A stretch of 64,000 nucleotides of DNA from Zygnema cylindricum. Taxonomy: Eukaryota; Streptophyta; Zygnematophyceae; Zygnematales; Zygnemataceae. The translations under genes and the position numbers were made by a program. The notes beneath the pieces were generated by a model, which had not been told where the DNA came from, searched no databases, and saw only the letters and a list, made by a program, of their open reading frames with translations. Location: NCBI GenBank assembly GCA_037447655.1, contig JBBHKE010001257.1, forward strand, positions 1 through 64,000, written 5' to 3'. Shown here in pieces: positions 43,201-53,470 of the stretch; within the stretch, counting starts at the first letter, position 1; every line of letters starts with the position of its first letter.

Positions 43201-44350
43201 GTGTTCCTAAGGTGATGATTTGGCATAAGCGGTTAGGGCATGTGCATTTTGATAGGTTGAGAGAAAAGAAAAAGCTTGGGGTAGTAGAAGGCATTTAGTT
43301 TGGGGACAATGAAATGATGGATGATTGTAGTGGCTGTGCTCAAGGTAAGGTTGACAGACTTCCCTTTCCCAAAGCCGCCACATATAGAGGTGAGAAAGTA
43401 TTACACTTGGTCCACACACATATTTAGGGACCTGCAAAAGTACCTTCGGTTGGAGGAAAGCGGCTTCTTTATTTCTATTCAGACCTAGAAAATACTTTAA
43501 AACCTTTAATTTCTACATCTACTTCCTAAAAACAAAGTCTGAAACATCTACTTACTTCAAATAATATAAAGCATGGAATGAGAAGTTGCATGGAACCCCC
43601 ATTAAGAGAATTAGGAGTGAAAATGGGGGAAAATATACCTCTAACAAGTTTGAGGATTACTTGAGCGGCTAGAGAGTTCAGCACCAGAAAACTGTACAAT
43701 ATAACTTGGAACAAAATTGGGTAGCTGAGAGGTTGAAGGGAACACTAGGAGATAGTGCATGCATTATGTTGGCCGACAAGAAAATAGGAAAGAAATTTTA
43801 AGCTAAAGCAATGAACTGTGCCAATTACATTAAGAATAGAGTCCTTACCTCTGCTCTAAAGGGAGTGACACCTTATGAGAGATGGGTTGGAAGGAAACCA
43901 CATATCTCTCACCTGAAAGTATTCGATAGCAAGTTTACTGTCTTGACAGGGATAGGAAAAACTGGAAACTAGATGCTAAGGGAAAACATGGATACTTTGT
44001 AGGATATGATGAGGATGTCAAAGGATATAGATTCTATGACTTAGCAAAGAGAGATATCATTCTGGTCAAACACCTAGTTGTCATGGATGAAGGGAAGTCA
44101 ATTGACCCCTTTAAATATACCAAGAAGATAAGAATCCAATTTGAGTTTGAAGGTGTGGAGGACTCCATCCTTCCCAAAAAGGACATGAGTGAAATAGGGT
44201 GTTGCACATTCAAGGGAGATCGAAGACAAAGGAGATCCACCTTAAACCTCATGTATTCTTATGGACTTCGAGGAGACAGAAAAGGAGGAACCGAAACCAG
44301 CATCCTTAGATTACGGAGCCGATGAGACAGTAAGGAGAAATCCAACACTT
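43200..44350 (+). pseudogene. Element I integrase, with foreign LTR end inside
   Basis: The zinc domain reads MIWHKRLGHVHFDRL and CSGCAQGKVDRLPFPKAATY. The start of the core (GGKR) is replaced by 56 bp of an A-type LTR end (43461-43516), which removes the DDWSRY region with the first catalytic Asp. The frame resumes KTKSETSTYF, RSENGGKYTSNKFEDYL (DNGGEY altered to ENGGKY), YERWVGRKPHISHLKVF. The linker follows. This integrase cannot work. Confidence 0.87.
43461..43516 (-). repeat. 56-bp A-type LTR head inside element I integrase
   Basis: The reverse complement matches the first 56 bases of the A LTR, starting exactly at its terminal TGTAGAAA (right edge, 43516). It takes the place of a similar length of integrase sequence. 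Confidence 0.82.
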
Positions 44351-44469
44351 CCCTCCATCCCAACTTTGGAGTTTGAGGGGGGGAGAAGGGGCAGCAAAAG
44401 GATTTAGGAAAAACAGGCCACTCAGAAGGTAACTAAGCTATCTCACCCAGATGTGCCTCATTCATACTC

Positions 44470-46015
44470 GGAAACAGTGACACTCCCGAGAAAGACGGAT
44501 GGATTAGAGTCATAAATGATGAGACGACCTCTATCATAGAAACAAATACTTGGGAACTAGCGGACTGTCCTCCGGACAAAAAAAACCGATTGGCTATAAA
44601 TTGGTGTTTAAACTTGAACTGAAACCAGATAATACCATTGAAAGATATAAGGCTCGATTGGTAGCTAAGGGGTTCACCTAAAAGGAGGGGATTGACTATG
44701 AGGAGACCTTTGCTCCAGTTGTTCGGTTCCCATTAGTAAGGATTCTCCTCAGCCTGGCAGCAGCGGAAGACATGGAAATACACCAGATGGACATTAAGAC
44801 TGCGTTTCTTAATGGTGAATTAGAGGAAGAAATTTTCATGAGACAACCCGACGGGTTCGTGGAAGAAAGAGAAGAGAGCAAAGTCTACAGGCTCATAAAG
44901 TCCTTATATGGACTAAAGCAGGCTCCCCGACAGTGGAATAAGAAACTAGATGAGTTTCGTACTAGTCTGGGATATATCCGTATCAGCTCTGACCATTCTA
45001 TCTATATGTTTGAAGATGAGAATAGTGTCATTTTTATTGCAATTTATGTGGTGATCTGCTTGTGTTGAGTAAATCCTTGGAAAAGATCAATAAGTTAAAA
45101 ACAGATCTCAGAAGCAAATTTGATATGAAGGATTTAGGGGAGGCAAAATATATTTTGGGGATTCAAATGGAGAGAGATAGGGGGAAGAAGATTATCAGAC
45201 TTACTCAGAAAGAAGCAATAGGTAATATGCTTGAGAAATTCCAGATGGAAAATGCTAACAGTTATACCACTCCCATGGACTTGAAAAAAGTAAGTGATGG
45301 GAGTGTAGAAGGAGGAGTGATGATCTTAGACAATCAGATGAGTCTAGAGGAGAGAGAGTTTATGAAGTTTATCCCTTATAGACAGGTCGTAGGAAGTTTA
45401 ATCTGTTTTATGAACTGCACCAGGCCGGACATAGCGGCGGCAGTTGGTGTACTCAGTAGGAGTCTTAATGATCCTAGGAAGAAAGATTGGGAGGCAGCCA
45501 AGAGAGTCATGAGGTAGCTGGTAGGAACTAGAGAGATATGCTTGCATTTTTGAGGGGAGCACATTGATATCCCTACTTGGAGTGATGCTAGTTATGGGGA
45601 TGCACCTATGAGAAGATGCACTTCTGGGTATGTGTTGTATGTGGGGGAAGGTGCTTGTTGTTGGAGCAGCAAGGAACAAAAGGTGGTTGCTCAGTCTACT
45701 ATAAAGGCTGAGTACATGGCCTCTTGTTTTTGCTGTGAAAGAGTTGATGTGGGTCAAATCTTTGTTGCAAGAACTAGAGTATATGAAAGAGGGAGTGCAT
45801 GAAGTGTTTTGTGATAATCAAGCTGCCATTGCAATTGCAGCTAATCTTAACATCATTTCAAGACTAAGCAGAGAAAAAGTTGAAAATAAGATTGTGAATC
45901 TTGTATATAGATTAGATGAGGAAATGGTAGCTGATATAATGACAAAACCAATGTTTTTTCCCAAATAAAAATATTGCAGAGAAAAATGTGGACTATAACT
46001 GAAGTTAAAGTTAAA
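44470..46015 (+). pseudogene. Element I reverse transcriptase and RNase H
   Basis: Reverse transcriptase shows [63 protein letters not shown] and HSIYMFEDENSVIFIAIYV. Exactly at YVDD (about 45046-45060) one base is missing, so the frame shifts within the catalytic box. The next frame (45062-45517) reads KSLEKINKLKTDLRSKFDMK to NCTRPDIAAAVGVLSRSL. RNase H shows TWSDASYGDAPMRR, AQSTIKAEYMAS and CDNQAAIAIAAN up to about 46000. Confidence 0.9.
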
Positions 46016-46032
46016 CTAGAAAATAAAGAGAG

Positions 46033-47031
46033 TGTTGAAATTACTAGATTTATGGAGTATTTTCTAGGTGTAAATATATCAGTATAAAAAATAAAAGGGA
46101 AAACAGCTTGCCTCCACCTCCTCACGCTAGCCACCATACTTGTTGTAGTCACTGAAGGATAGAGAGGGTGGTTGAGCCATGGCTGCCTTAGTTCAGCGGG
46201 CAGGACCAAAGAGTGACTTATGTCACTCTCAACAAAAGGTTGAGTTTGACAAGACTTGAACCTCCGACCGATAAAGAACGGATTAGCCGATAGCTCTAGC
46301 TAGTCTATCATAGAAGTCCGTTAAGATACATTGGGTTTGATACATATTTAAATTTGTACATGGTCTTGAAACTGATTAACTAAAATGTGAACAAAAAACC
46401 ATAGAACTAGTTAAAGTTTTGGTGCGGACATCATTTCGCACGAAACAAATTATTCAGACATTTGTTTCAACGGTCGACATTCAATGTCGGATTTAATCTG
46501 ACGGCATATATCACTGCCAAGATCGCGGAATGGTCACTTTGGCGTTTATGGACGTGGCATGACCTGGCGCCACATGGAGGGAAAACATTTGGTCACAGAA
46601 ATTCCGTGGAACATACGGACGAGTAGAAGGGTAACACGCGTCCACTCAGTGGCATTGTCATACACAGGCTGTACATAAATTACATCGGCCATAGTACCTT
46701 TCTGAACTTTACAGTCATTTGATTGGTTCGTAGTGCACTATATATGGATTGTGAGAGGGGTTAGGACTTAGCATTTTTAGATAGACAGTCACCTCTCTCT
46801 TTGAGAGTTTGTATAAATTGGCATTTTTGCCACCTCATAACTTATCGGTTGGTGGGCCGTTTTCCTTAATTCTTTTTGCTACGGATTCATGGGAGTGTGG
46901 GTTGCACAAAAGTGCAGTCAGACTGTCAGTTTTCCTTCTTGGGTAGCAGTGGTTTGTGCTTGAAGTGGGTTAGTTAAAAAATATCTAGAGGCTTTCGAGT
47001 TTTGTAGTCGAATGGAGGACACTTAATTGCA
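46033..47031 (+). repeat. Element I 3' LTR
   Basis: This 999-bp LTR starts TGTTGAAATTAC after polypurine AAAATAAAGAGAG and ends CTTAATTGCA. A degenerate tRNA-like module is at 46237-46312. Stacked dyads lie at 46444-46510. It abuts the unrelated gag-like segment J. Confidence 0.9.
46237..46312 (-). other. Antisense tRNA-like module in element I 3' LTR
   Basis: On the - strand the B-box-like part reads GGTTCAAGTC followed by TTTT; the A-box-like part TAGAGCTATCGG is weaker. Degenerate copy of the module at 40912-40985. Confidence 0.45.
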
Positions 47032-50000
47032 GATTCTAAACGCAAGACTGCCAATTCCACAGCCATGGCGGCCAATTGCTGACTTTGTTGTTGGAAAATA
47101 TCGTCCGGGATGAGCCTTGCCTGACCTAATGGGGCTCGTTTTGGTTCGTCCATTGTGCAACGCCCCCATGGGTTAAGGAGCTGGAAGGAAAGAGGATTTA
47201 CTGCAGTTTCTCCTTCACAATGAATAAAGCATACTGCATCATTTCTTTTAGAACCGGATTTACTACAGTTTCTCCTTCACAATGAATAAAGCATACTGCA
47301 TCATTTCTTTTAGAACCCCATTCTTGCAGAAACATTGCCCCCACTCGTGCCCCATGAAACCAAAGTTTCACATTTGGAGCCTTCGGTGATATATTTGCTC
47401 CTAAGCTCATTGGATATGTGAGCATCATCAAATTTTGGAAGTTTGATTTGTCTCAACTGGGATTAAGACATCTTGGCGGTTTTGACTGGGGAGTAGGTTT
47501 GTATGTCTTGTTATTGACGGGTGTTTTATCTACTCCTCCACCTCCTTGTTCGCGTTCGTGCTATTTTCGGGTCCGTTCAGCTCATTCCTTTTCAAATTCG
47601 GTTCTCTTGAGTACCAATTCAGGTTTGAGTTTCCTCGGACAGTGTTTCCACCCATGACCGGCTTGTTGGCAATTTAGACAATTGTAGAGAAATACTTTTT
47701 CGACTACCCCCATTGTTGGTTCCACACCTTTTACCCCCTTTTGCTTCCTTTGAAGCTTCCGCAAAGCTTGGAGTTCACCGAGTTCCTCCTGATGCAAAGA
47801 TGTTTCTCCGGCGAACCTTGCAAAGTTAGCTTTAGCCTTGCCAGTAACAACTTTTTCCTAGGCTTTCCTGTAGACAAAATAGTCGTACAATTTCATACCC
47901 ACTAGAGAAATGTCATTTGCCGAGGGATTAATGTCATGAATGGCCTGACCGGAAATCTAATTATCTAGAGCAGTTTGCCTTGTTAGCCCGAACATATTAC
48001 AGACAACGATAAAATATTTTGTTGCCATAATTGAAAGGTCAATAGTTCACAGTTTGGTTTTCGGACAGAGGTTGAAGAGTCGATTGAAGAGAGTTTGCGG
48101 TGTTTCATTTTTGAAACACCTGAATTCCAGGAATTATTTAGGGAAATTTCATTTCATTTGGTGTACAAGAGTCTCCATATGTCCAAAAGAGTGGTACAAC
48201 GGGTAGGATTTGCGACAATTTGAGTCGCAGCCCGAGCGGCCTGAATTGTTTTTAGCTAGTTGACATAAGCTCGTCCTTGTGCCTGTAGCTTCATCTCATC
48301 CGTAAAGGTAGGAATGACAAGTGTGGCAGCAACGGCAGCTTAGTCGGCTTCCGCTTGCAAAACCGCTGCATCAAGGGCTAGGTTTGAAATTTTGTTGCTA
48401 TGAGCCATCACAAGGGGTTGACGCACTTTGTAGTCTGCCAGAGCACCACCAGAGAGGTTATTTACCATCATCTGAAAAAAGGTCGTCTCGAAGTCATCAA
48501 GAGTGGCTCCTCCCCTATATTTGTTGATATCGGATTGGGTGAAGGATTTCCACAACAATTCAAAATTGAAGAAAGCGATCCCCGAGCTATGCCTTGTAAA
48601 AATCTTATTGTCCCCCATTTTCTTCTCCTCCTCTGCAAGATTTGTGAATTGTGGAGAGGACGGCTTCGTAGGACTGACGAATTGAGAACGTGAGATTACT
48701 TGTAGATCCTCGTCTTCGTGATCGGAAGCGTCTTTTTCTCCGTAAGAAGGTGCGGCCCTACGCACGGTGGATCCCCACCCCGGTGAGGAACTTCCTACTG
48801 GTGAAAATGTGGTGGGAGGGTTGCTGTTTCTAGCTGGTGTGGTCCGTGATCCCCTTTGTTTGAACGGTGTCCGACTACGATGACTTGTCGTGACGGGTGG
48901 AATTTGGGGGTCGGGCCTGTTAGGCAGAGTATGTCGAGAGGACAAGACGCATGAGAGGGTGGGGGGGCTTGCTTGGGATACGGTGTATGCCCTCTAGCAG
49001 TAGGTCCTCATACGGATGAAGGTGGAGGTTCCGAGCTGGAAGATAGGGATCACGGTGAGGTGGAGAATATGCAAGAATAGAGGTTTCAAGGAGGGCGTAT
49101 GTAATAAGGGATCCAACCACCGATCCGGAGAGTGTTGTCGAATGTTCTTGGGGTTGGTTGGAGGTCCTAAGGACTGAGAGAAAAGAAATGGAGGGAGAGA
49201 AGAGGGATAATTAAGGGATTGTTTGGGAGGTGAAGAAAGAGGAGAGGACAGTTTTAAATAAATGTGAACCCTTTTGTCAGGTCGTAATTCCACCAAAGCT
49301 TCCACGGCCGAGGAGACTTCCACCAAGACAAAAGTGGGCACTTCCCGAGGAAAAGCAATAAATTCAAGAAGAGGATCTGCACCCAAACCCTTCCCATTAG
49401 GTTCGGTAATTCCCCCCGCTTCCCGTTGAAGAGGAGTATCCCGGCTAGTTTCCGAAGGAGGAATGTCTAGAGTATCCCGGCTAGTTTTCGAAGGAGGAAT
49501 GTCTGGTTAAATTTATGAGATAGGAGTGGTTTCATGACTTGGTGCTCTAGAATACGGCCTTGGTTTTGGAGAAGTGGGACTCTTCCCACTGAGAAGCCCA
49601 CTTGACCTACGCCGAGCTTCCCGAATAAAATTCAATACATCTTCCCATAAATTCCGCCTTTCCACCTCTATAGCCTCGTAATCTACAATGACGGGTCGGG
49701 CCCGCGTCATAGCCTGGCCCTGGGATTTCAAAATGTGCACCTGTTCTTGAGTCTTGTAGACTACCCTAGTCAAATCTGATATTCCCATACCCGGAATTTG
49801 TGGGTCGTTAGGTCTAGTCCGCCACAACCCTTTCGAATGTCGAATAGTTGGTGCTGATTGAGGAGGCTTTCTAGGTGTGACTGTTGGGGGAATAGGGAAC
49901 GTTTCCTTCTTAACAATCGGTGTAAATCTCCCTTTAATGTCACGGTGGTCAAATCTCTTCCTTTTCCGGGACACTTGAGAGCTCTTCCTATTGGTGTTTT

Positions 50001-50213
50001 TTCCAGCCCGAGCCTGAAAAGTTGTTCGGCCTCGGGACGCCCTACTGGTAGCCGTATTTTGGGCCGTTTTTTGGGACTAAGTGGTTAGAGGGCGTCAAGC
50101 TGGCACCCTCCAAGGTCGTTGCGATACAGACTGAGAAGAATTGTTTTTTGACGAATTGCTCAAAATCTTCACTACCCCTACGAGCGGGATTTTTGCGTGC
50201 TACCCTCTGAACT
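47032..50213 (-). pseudogene. Gag-like gene J without pol, between two inverted LTRs
   Basis: Read on the - strand, several frames make up one long decayed gene. From right to left they show VQRVARKNPARRGSEDFEQF, a basic stretch MSRKRKRFDHRDIKGRF, a Pro/Ser/Thr-rich part (49974-48700), a folded part EEKKMGDNKIFTRHSSGIAF and FFNFELLWKSFTQSDINKYR (48640-48500), ALADYKVRQPLVMAHSNKIS and AQGRAYVN, and a zinc knuckle CLNCQQAGHGWKHC (47690-47650) with the CX2CX4HX4C spacing. This order (Pro-rich, globular, knuckle) fits a retroelement Gag. No protease, polymerase or integrase motif follows. No half-tRNA primer site lies beside the right-hand LTR. I cannot name the family. Confidence 0.6.
47194..47317 (-). 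repeat. 62-bp tandem duplication in J
   Basis: Copies at 47194-47255 and 47256-47317 differ at one visible base. The unit is not a multiple of three. Confidence 0.9.
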
Positions 50214-50522
50214 TGCAATTATGTGTCCTCCATTGGACAACAGAATACAGAAAGCCTCTAGATAGTATTTAACTAACCCACTTCAAGCCACAACCACTGC
50301 AACCCAGGAAGGCAAAACGATATTTTGACAGCACCCTTGTGCAGCCTGGACTCTCGTGATTCCGTTAAAAAAAAAAATCATTCAAAACGGCCAACCAGCC
50401 GATAAGTTATGAGCCGGCAAAAATGCCAATTTATACAAAGCTCTCTTAGAGAGAGAGGTGACTATCTACCAAAATTTCCTAAGTCCTAAACCTCTCTCAC
50501 AACCCCTATCTACTGAAGTACG

Positions 50523-50593
50523 AGCAAATCATATTACTGTAAAGTACATAAAGGTACTACGGCCGATGTCTTTTCTGTACGGCCGGTGTACGA
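50523..50593 (-). promoter_or_regulatory. GTAC cluster in the LTR beside J
   Basis: Five GTAC tetramers occur in about 70 bases, in the same place as in A, F and I. Confidence 0.5.
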
Positions 50594-50940
50594 CAAGGCT
50601 ACTGAGTGGACGCGTGTCACTTTTCCACTCGTTCGTATATTCTCCGGAATTCTCGCGACCGAATGTCATCCTTCCACGCGACGCCACCTCATGCCATGTC
50701 CATAAAATCCAAAGTGACCATTCCGCGATCTCGGCGATGATGTGCGCCGTCGGATTAAATCCGACATTGAATGTCGACCGTTTAAAACAAATGTCCGTTT
50801 CATTTGTTTCATGCAAAATGACGTTCGCATTAAACTTTAACAAGTTATATGTCCGTTTGTTCATATTTCAGTTAAATGGTTTCTGTATTATAAAATAGTT
50901 TAAATACTAATGAAACCCTATATCTCCTAACGGACTTTTA

Positions 50941-51014
50941 CGACAGACTGGTTAGAGCTAACGGCTACGCCGCGCTCTGTCGGTCGGGGGTTAGAGTCCT
51001 GCCGGACTCAACCT
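50941..51014 (+). other. tRNA-like module in the LTR beside J
   Basis: CTGGTTAGAGCTAACGG (A-box-like) is followed by a GCGG..CGCC..-type arm and by GGGTTAGAGTCC (B-box-like with one change), then CTCAACC and TTTT. It is read opposite to the element. Confidence 0.58.
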
Positions 51015-51222
51015 TTTATTGAGAGTGACTTAAGTCACTCTTTAGTCCTTCTTATGGAGCTGAGGCAGCCATGGATCCATCGCTCTCCCTCTCCTTCAGT
51101 GACTACAACAAGTATGGGGGCAAGAGAGAAGAGATGGAGGCAGGCTACCTACATTTTCTTTATATGTTTCCGGGAATTAGTTTTAGACCTAGAAAATACA
51201 ACAAAAAATACTTATTTCAACA

Positions 51223-52031
51223 AGATAATCACCATACACACTATAAACTCCCAAAGTTACAAACAAATTGACTCAATTAACCATAAGTTATAAGACCTGC
51301 AAGTTTCCCAAAAACTGCCTTTTGGATTCCCAATATCCCAAAACTGAATACAAAATAATTCTAAGTCCTAAAACTTTATACACTGAGTGAGTATCTACTG
51401 ATCATTGACCAATCAGATGACTGCACCTATATTAGTGGTACTCTACTGTAGTACGAGAAGGTACGCTAATGTACTTCCAAAACCTAATTGTAACTAGCCT
51501 ATAAACTAAACAGTGAAACACTATTTCATAATACACTACGCTACAGATAAATGATTCTTTAGGTTTTCCTAATCTGGAGCCGTACTCATAATCTTGCTTG
51601 TTGAGTCAGCAAGTGTGTAATATGTCCAACCTGCTGTTGGAAACTAGTACGAATATTTGAACTGGTTACGGTACATCTCGTCACCTGTGGTCCCCACTCA
51701 AATCTCAACCGTCAGTCTGATAGAGATCGACGTCCGATGTTTGCTCTTCACAATTGTGTTCCCAGATGTCCGGTTCATTTCCCGTCCGCCCGATTTGCCG
51801 AAGTTACTCGTTCGATAGGCGCCATGTGTCCGGGAACATTGCGTATTTCCTGCGTTTGTTTGAAATGCTGACGCGTGTCTTATAAGACCGTACAAAATAC
51901 TCCCAGAGTAATACTTTACTGTCACACTATTCAAGGTAAGTATTACATCTAACATTCCCAAAAAATATTATAAGTGTTATTTCTCCCCTCACAGCTCTAT
52001 CTATTGAGGATAAAGCTTTTTAAAAACAACA
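51223..52031 (-). repeat. Element K 3' LTR, lacking its terminal part
   Basis: On the - strand it starts TGTTGTTTTTAAAAAGC at 52031 next to polypurine CTAAAGCTTTAGGGGAG. It ends at AGATA beside the LTR 50214-51222. Four GTAC tetramers lie at 51438-51475, so the cluster is shared with the other LTR group. Confidence 0.88.
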
Positions 52032-53470
52032 CTCCCCTAAAGCTTTAGACTCAATTACTCACTTAGTCCAACAGCCTGTCTGCAAAACTGTAATTTAGGT
52101 GCAGGTAGAGCTTTAGTTAGCATGTCTGCAACCATGTTTTTCATATGGTAAATAACATTATTTGATGACCTTTGCCAGCACTTTTTCCCGGACAATATGC
52201 AGTCTCACATCCATGTGTTTACTCTTGAAGTGGTGGCTGGGATTAGAGGCGATGGCTAAAAGTGCCTGGTTGTCACACCATATGACTTGAGGACCAATTT
52301 GCATGTGTCCGTGTTCCTGCGAAAGTGCCTTTACTCATAGGAGTTCCTTGAGGGCAAAATTTGCTGCCATGTATTCTGACTCTATAGTTGATTGGGCGGT
52401 GACCTTTTGAAGTTTGCTGCTCCAACAGCAGGTTCCGTTTCCAATCTGCAAGACAAAACCGGTAGTTGATTTCCTGCTGGGCATATCGCCATAGCTTGCG
52501 TCGCTCCAAGTTTGTAGTTTGACTTCTCCTCCTCTGAGGACAAGTTTCAGATTCCGCGTCCCTGCCAAATACCTCAGAACCCTCTTTGCAGCTTCCCAGT
52601 CTGACCTTTTCGGATTTTGCACACTCCTACTCAGAGCTCCAACAGCAGCTGCCACATCCGACCTTGTGCAGTTCATAAAATAGATGAGACTGCCAACTTG
52701 TTGTCTATATGGTTTTGAGGCCATGAAATCTTCCTCCCTTGACTCTAGATTATCATCAACTAAAATGCCAGAATCTAAATCAACTCCTTCTAACTTCTGT
52801 CTGTATTCCATAGGAGTTACACACCCTTTTGCTTCTTTCATATCAATTTTTTCAAGCATGGAACCTATAGCCTCTTTTTGGGTTAGCATGATCTGTTTTT
52901 CATTTCAGTTTCTCTCTACTTGTATGCCTAAGATGTATTTGGCCTCGCTGAGGTCTTTCATCTCAAATCCGGACTTCAACGACCTTTTGATACGATTTAT
53001 TTCATCCATAGATTTGCTGATAAGTAGCTAATCATCTTTATACACAGCAATATACAGTACACCATCCTCCCCTTGCAAAACATACACAGAGTAATCTGAA
53101 CTGATCCTTTTGAATCCTAATTTGGTGAGGAACTCAACTAATTTTAGGTTCCATTGTGTAGGGGCCTGTTTCAACCCATACAAGGATTTCATCAGTTTGC
53201 ATACTAGTTTTTCTTTTCCTTTTTCTACATACATCTCTGGTTGCTGCATATAGATAGTTTCTTCCAGCTCTCCATGAAGGAAAGTTGTTTTTACATCCAT
53301 TTGATGCATTTCCATATTTTCAATTGCTGCTAAACTTAAAAGAATCCTGACAGTAGGAAACCTTACCACTGGAGAGAAGGTCTCCTCAAAGTCGATTCCT
53401 TCTTTCTGATTGTAACCTTTGGCCACCAGTCTAGCCTTGTATCTTTTAATGGTTCCATCCGGGTTCAACT
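52032..53470 (-). pseudogene. Element K reverse transcriptase and RNase H
   Basis: The reverse transcriptase (53468-52890) reads [17 protein letters not shown]-type sequence ([20 protein letters not shown]), [36 protein letters not shown] and AVYKDD followed by a stop, so the YVDD box is changed to YKDD and the next codon is TAG. The frame 52889-52335 reads MLTQKEAIGSMLEKIDMKEA, NCTRSDVAAAVGALSRSVQN, TWSDASYGDMPSRKSTTGF and STIESEYMAANFALKELL. The RNase H end (CDNQA..HHFKSKHMDVRL) lies in shifted frames to 52060. Confidence 0.9.

Larger units (their letters stand above)
40729..47031 (+). mobile_element. Copia element I, 5' LTR missing its first bases
   Basis: I has a 5' LTR (about 40729-41718, lacking roughly the first 30 bp), internal region 41719-46032 and a full 3' LTR (46033-47031). 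Gag, protease, integrase, reverse transcriptase and RNase H are recognisable and in copia order. The LTRs belong to the group with the antisense tRNA-like module. Integrase carries a 56-bp piece of an A-type LTR end, and the reverse transcriptase is frameshifted inside its catalytic box. Confidence 0.92.
50214..51222 (-). repeat. LTR of the I/L type beside J, inverted relative to the element I 3' LTR
   Basis: It is 1009 bp with TG...CA ends (TGCAATTATG to TTTCAACA on the + strand). It is closely similar to the L 5' LTR (59951-60950). It carries the tRNA-like module (50941-51014), a GTAC cluster (50523-50593) and stacked dyads (50749-50778). Right flank AGATA is internal to the K LTR. Left flank GAACT does not match, so it is not a simple solo LTR. 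Confidence 0.88.
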
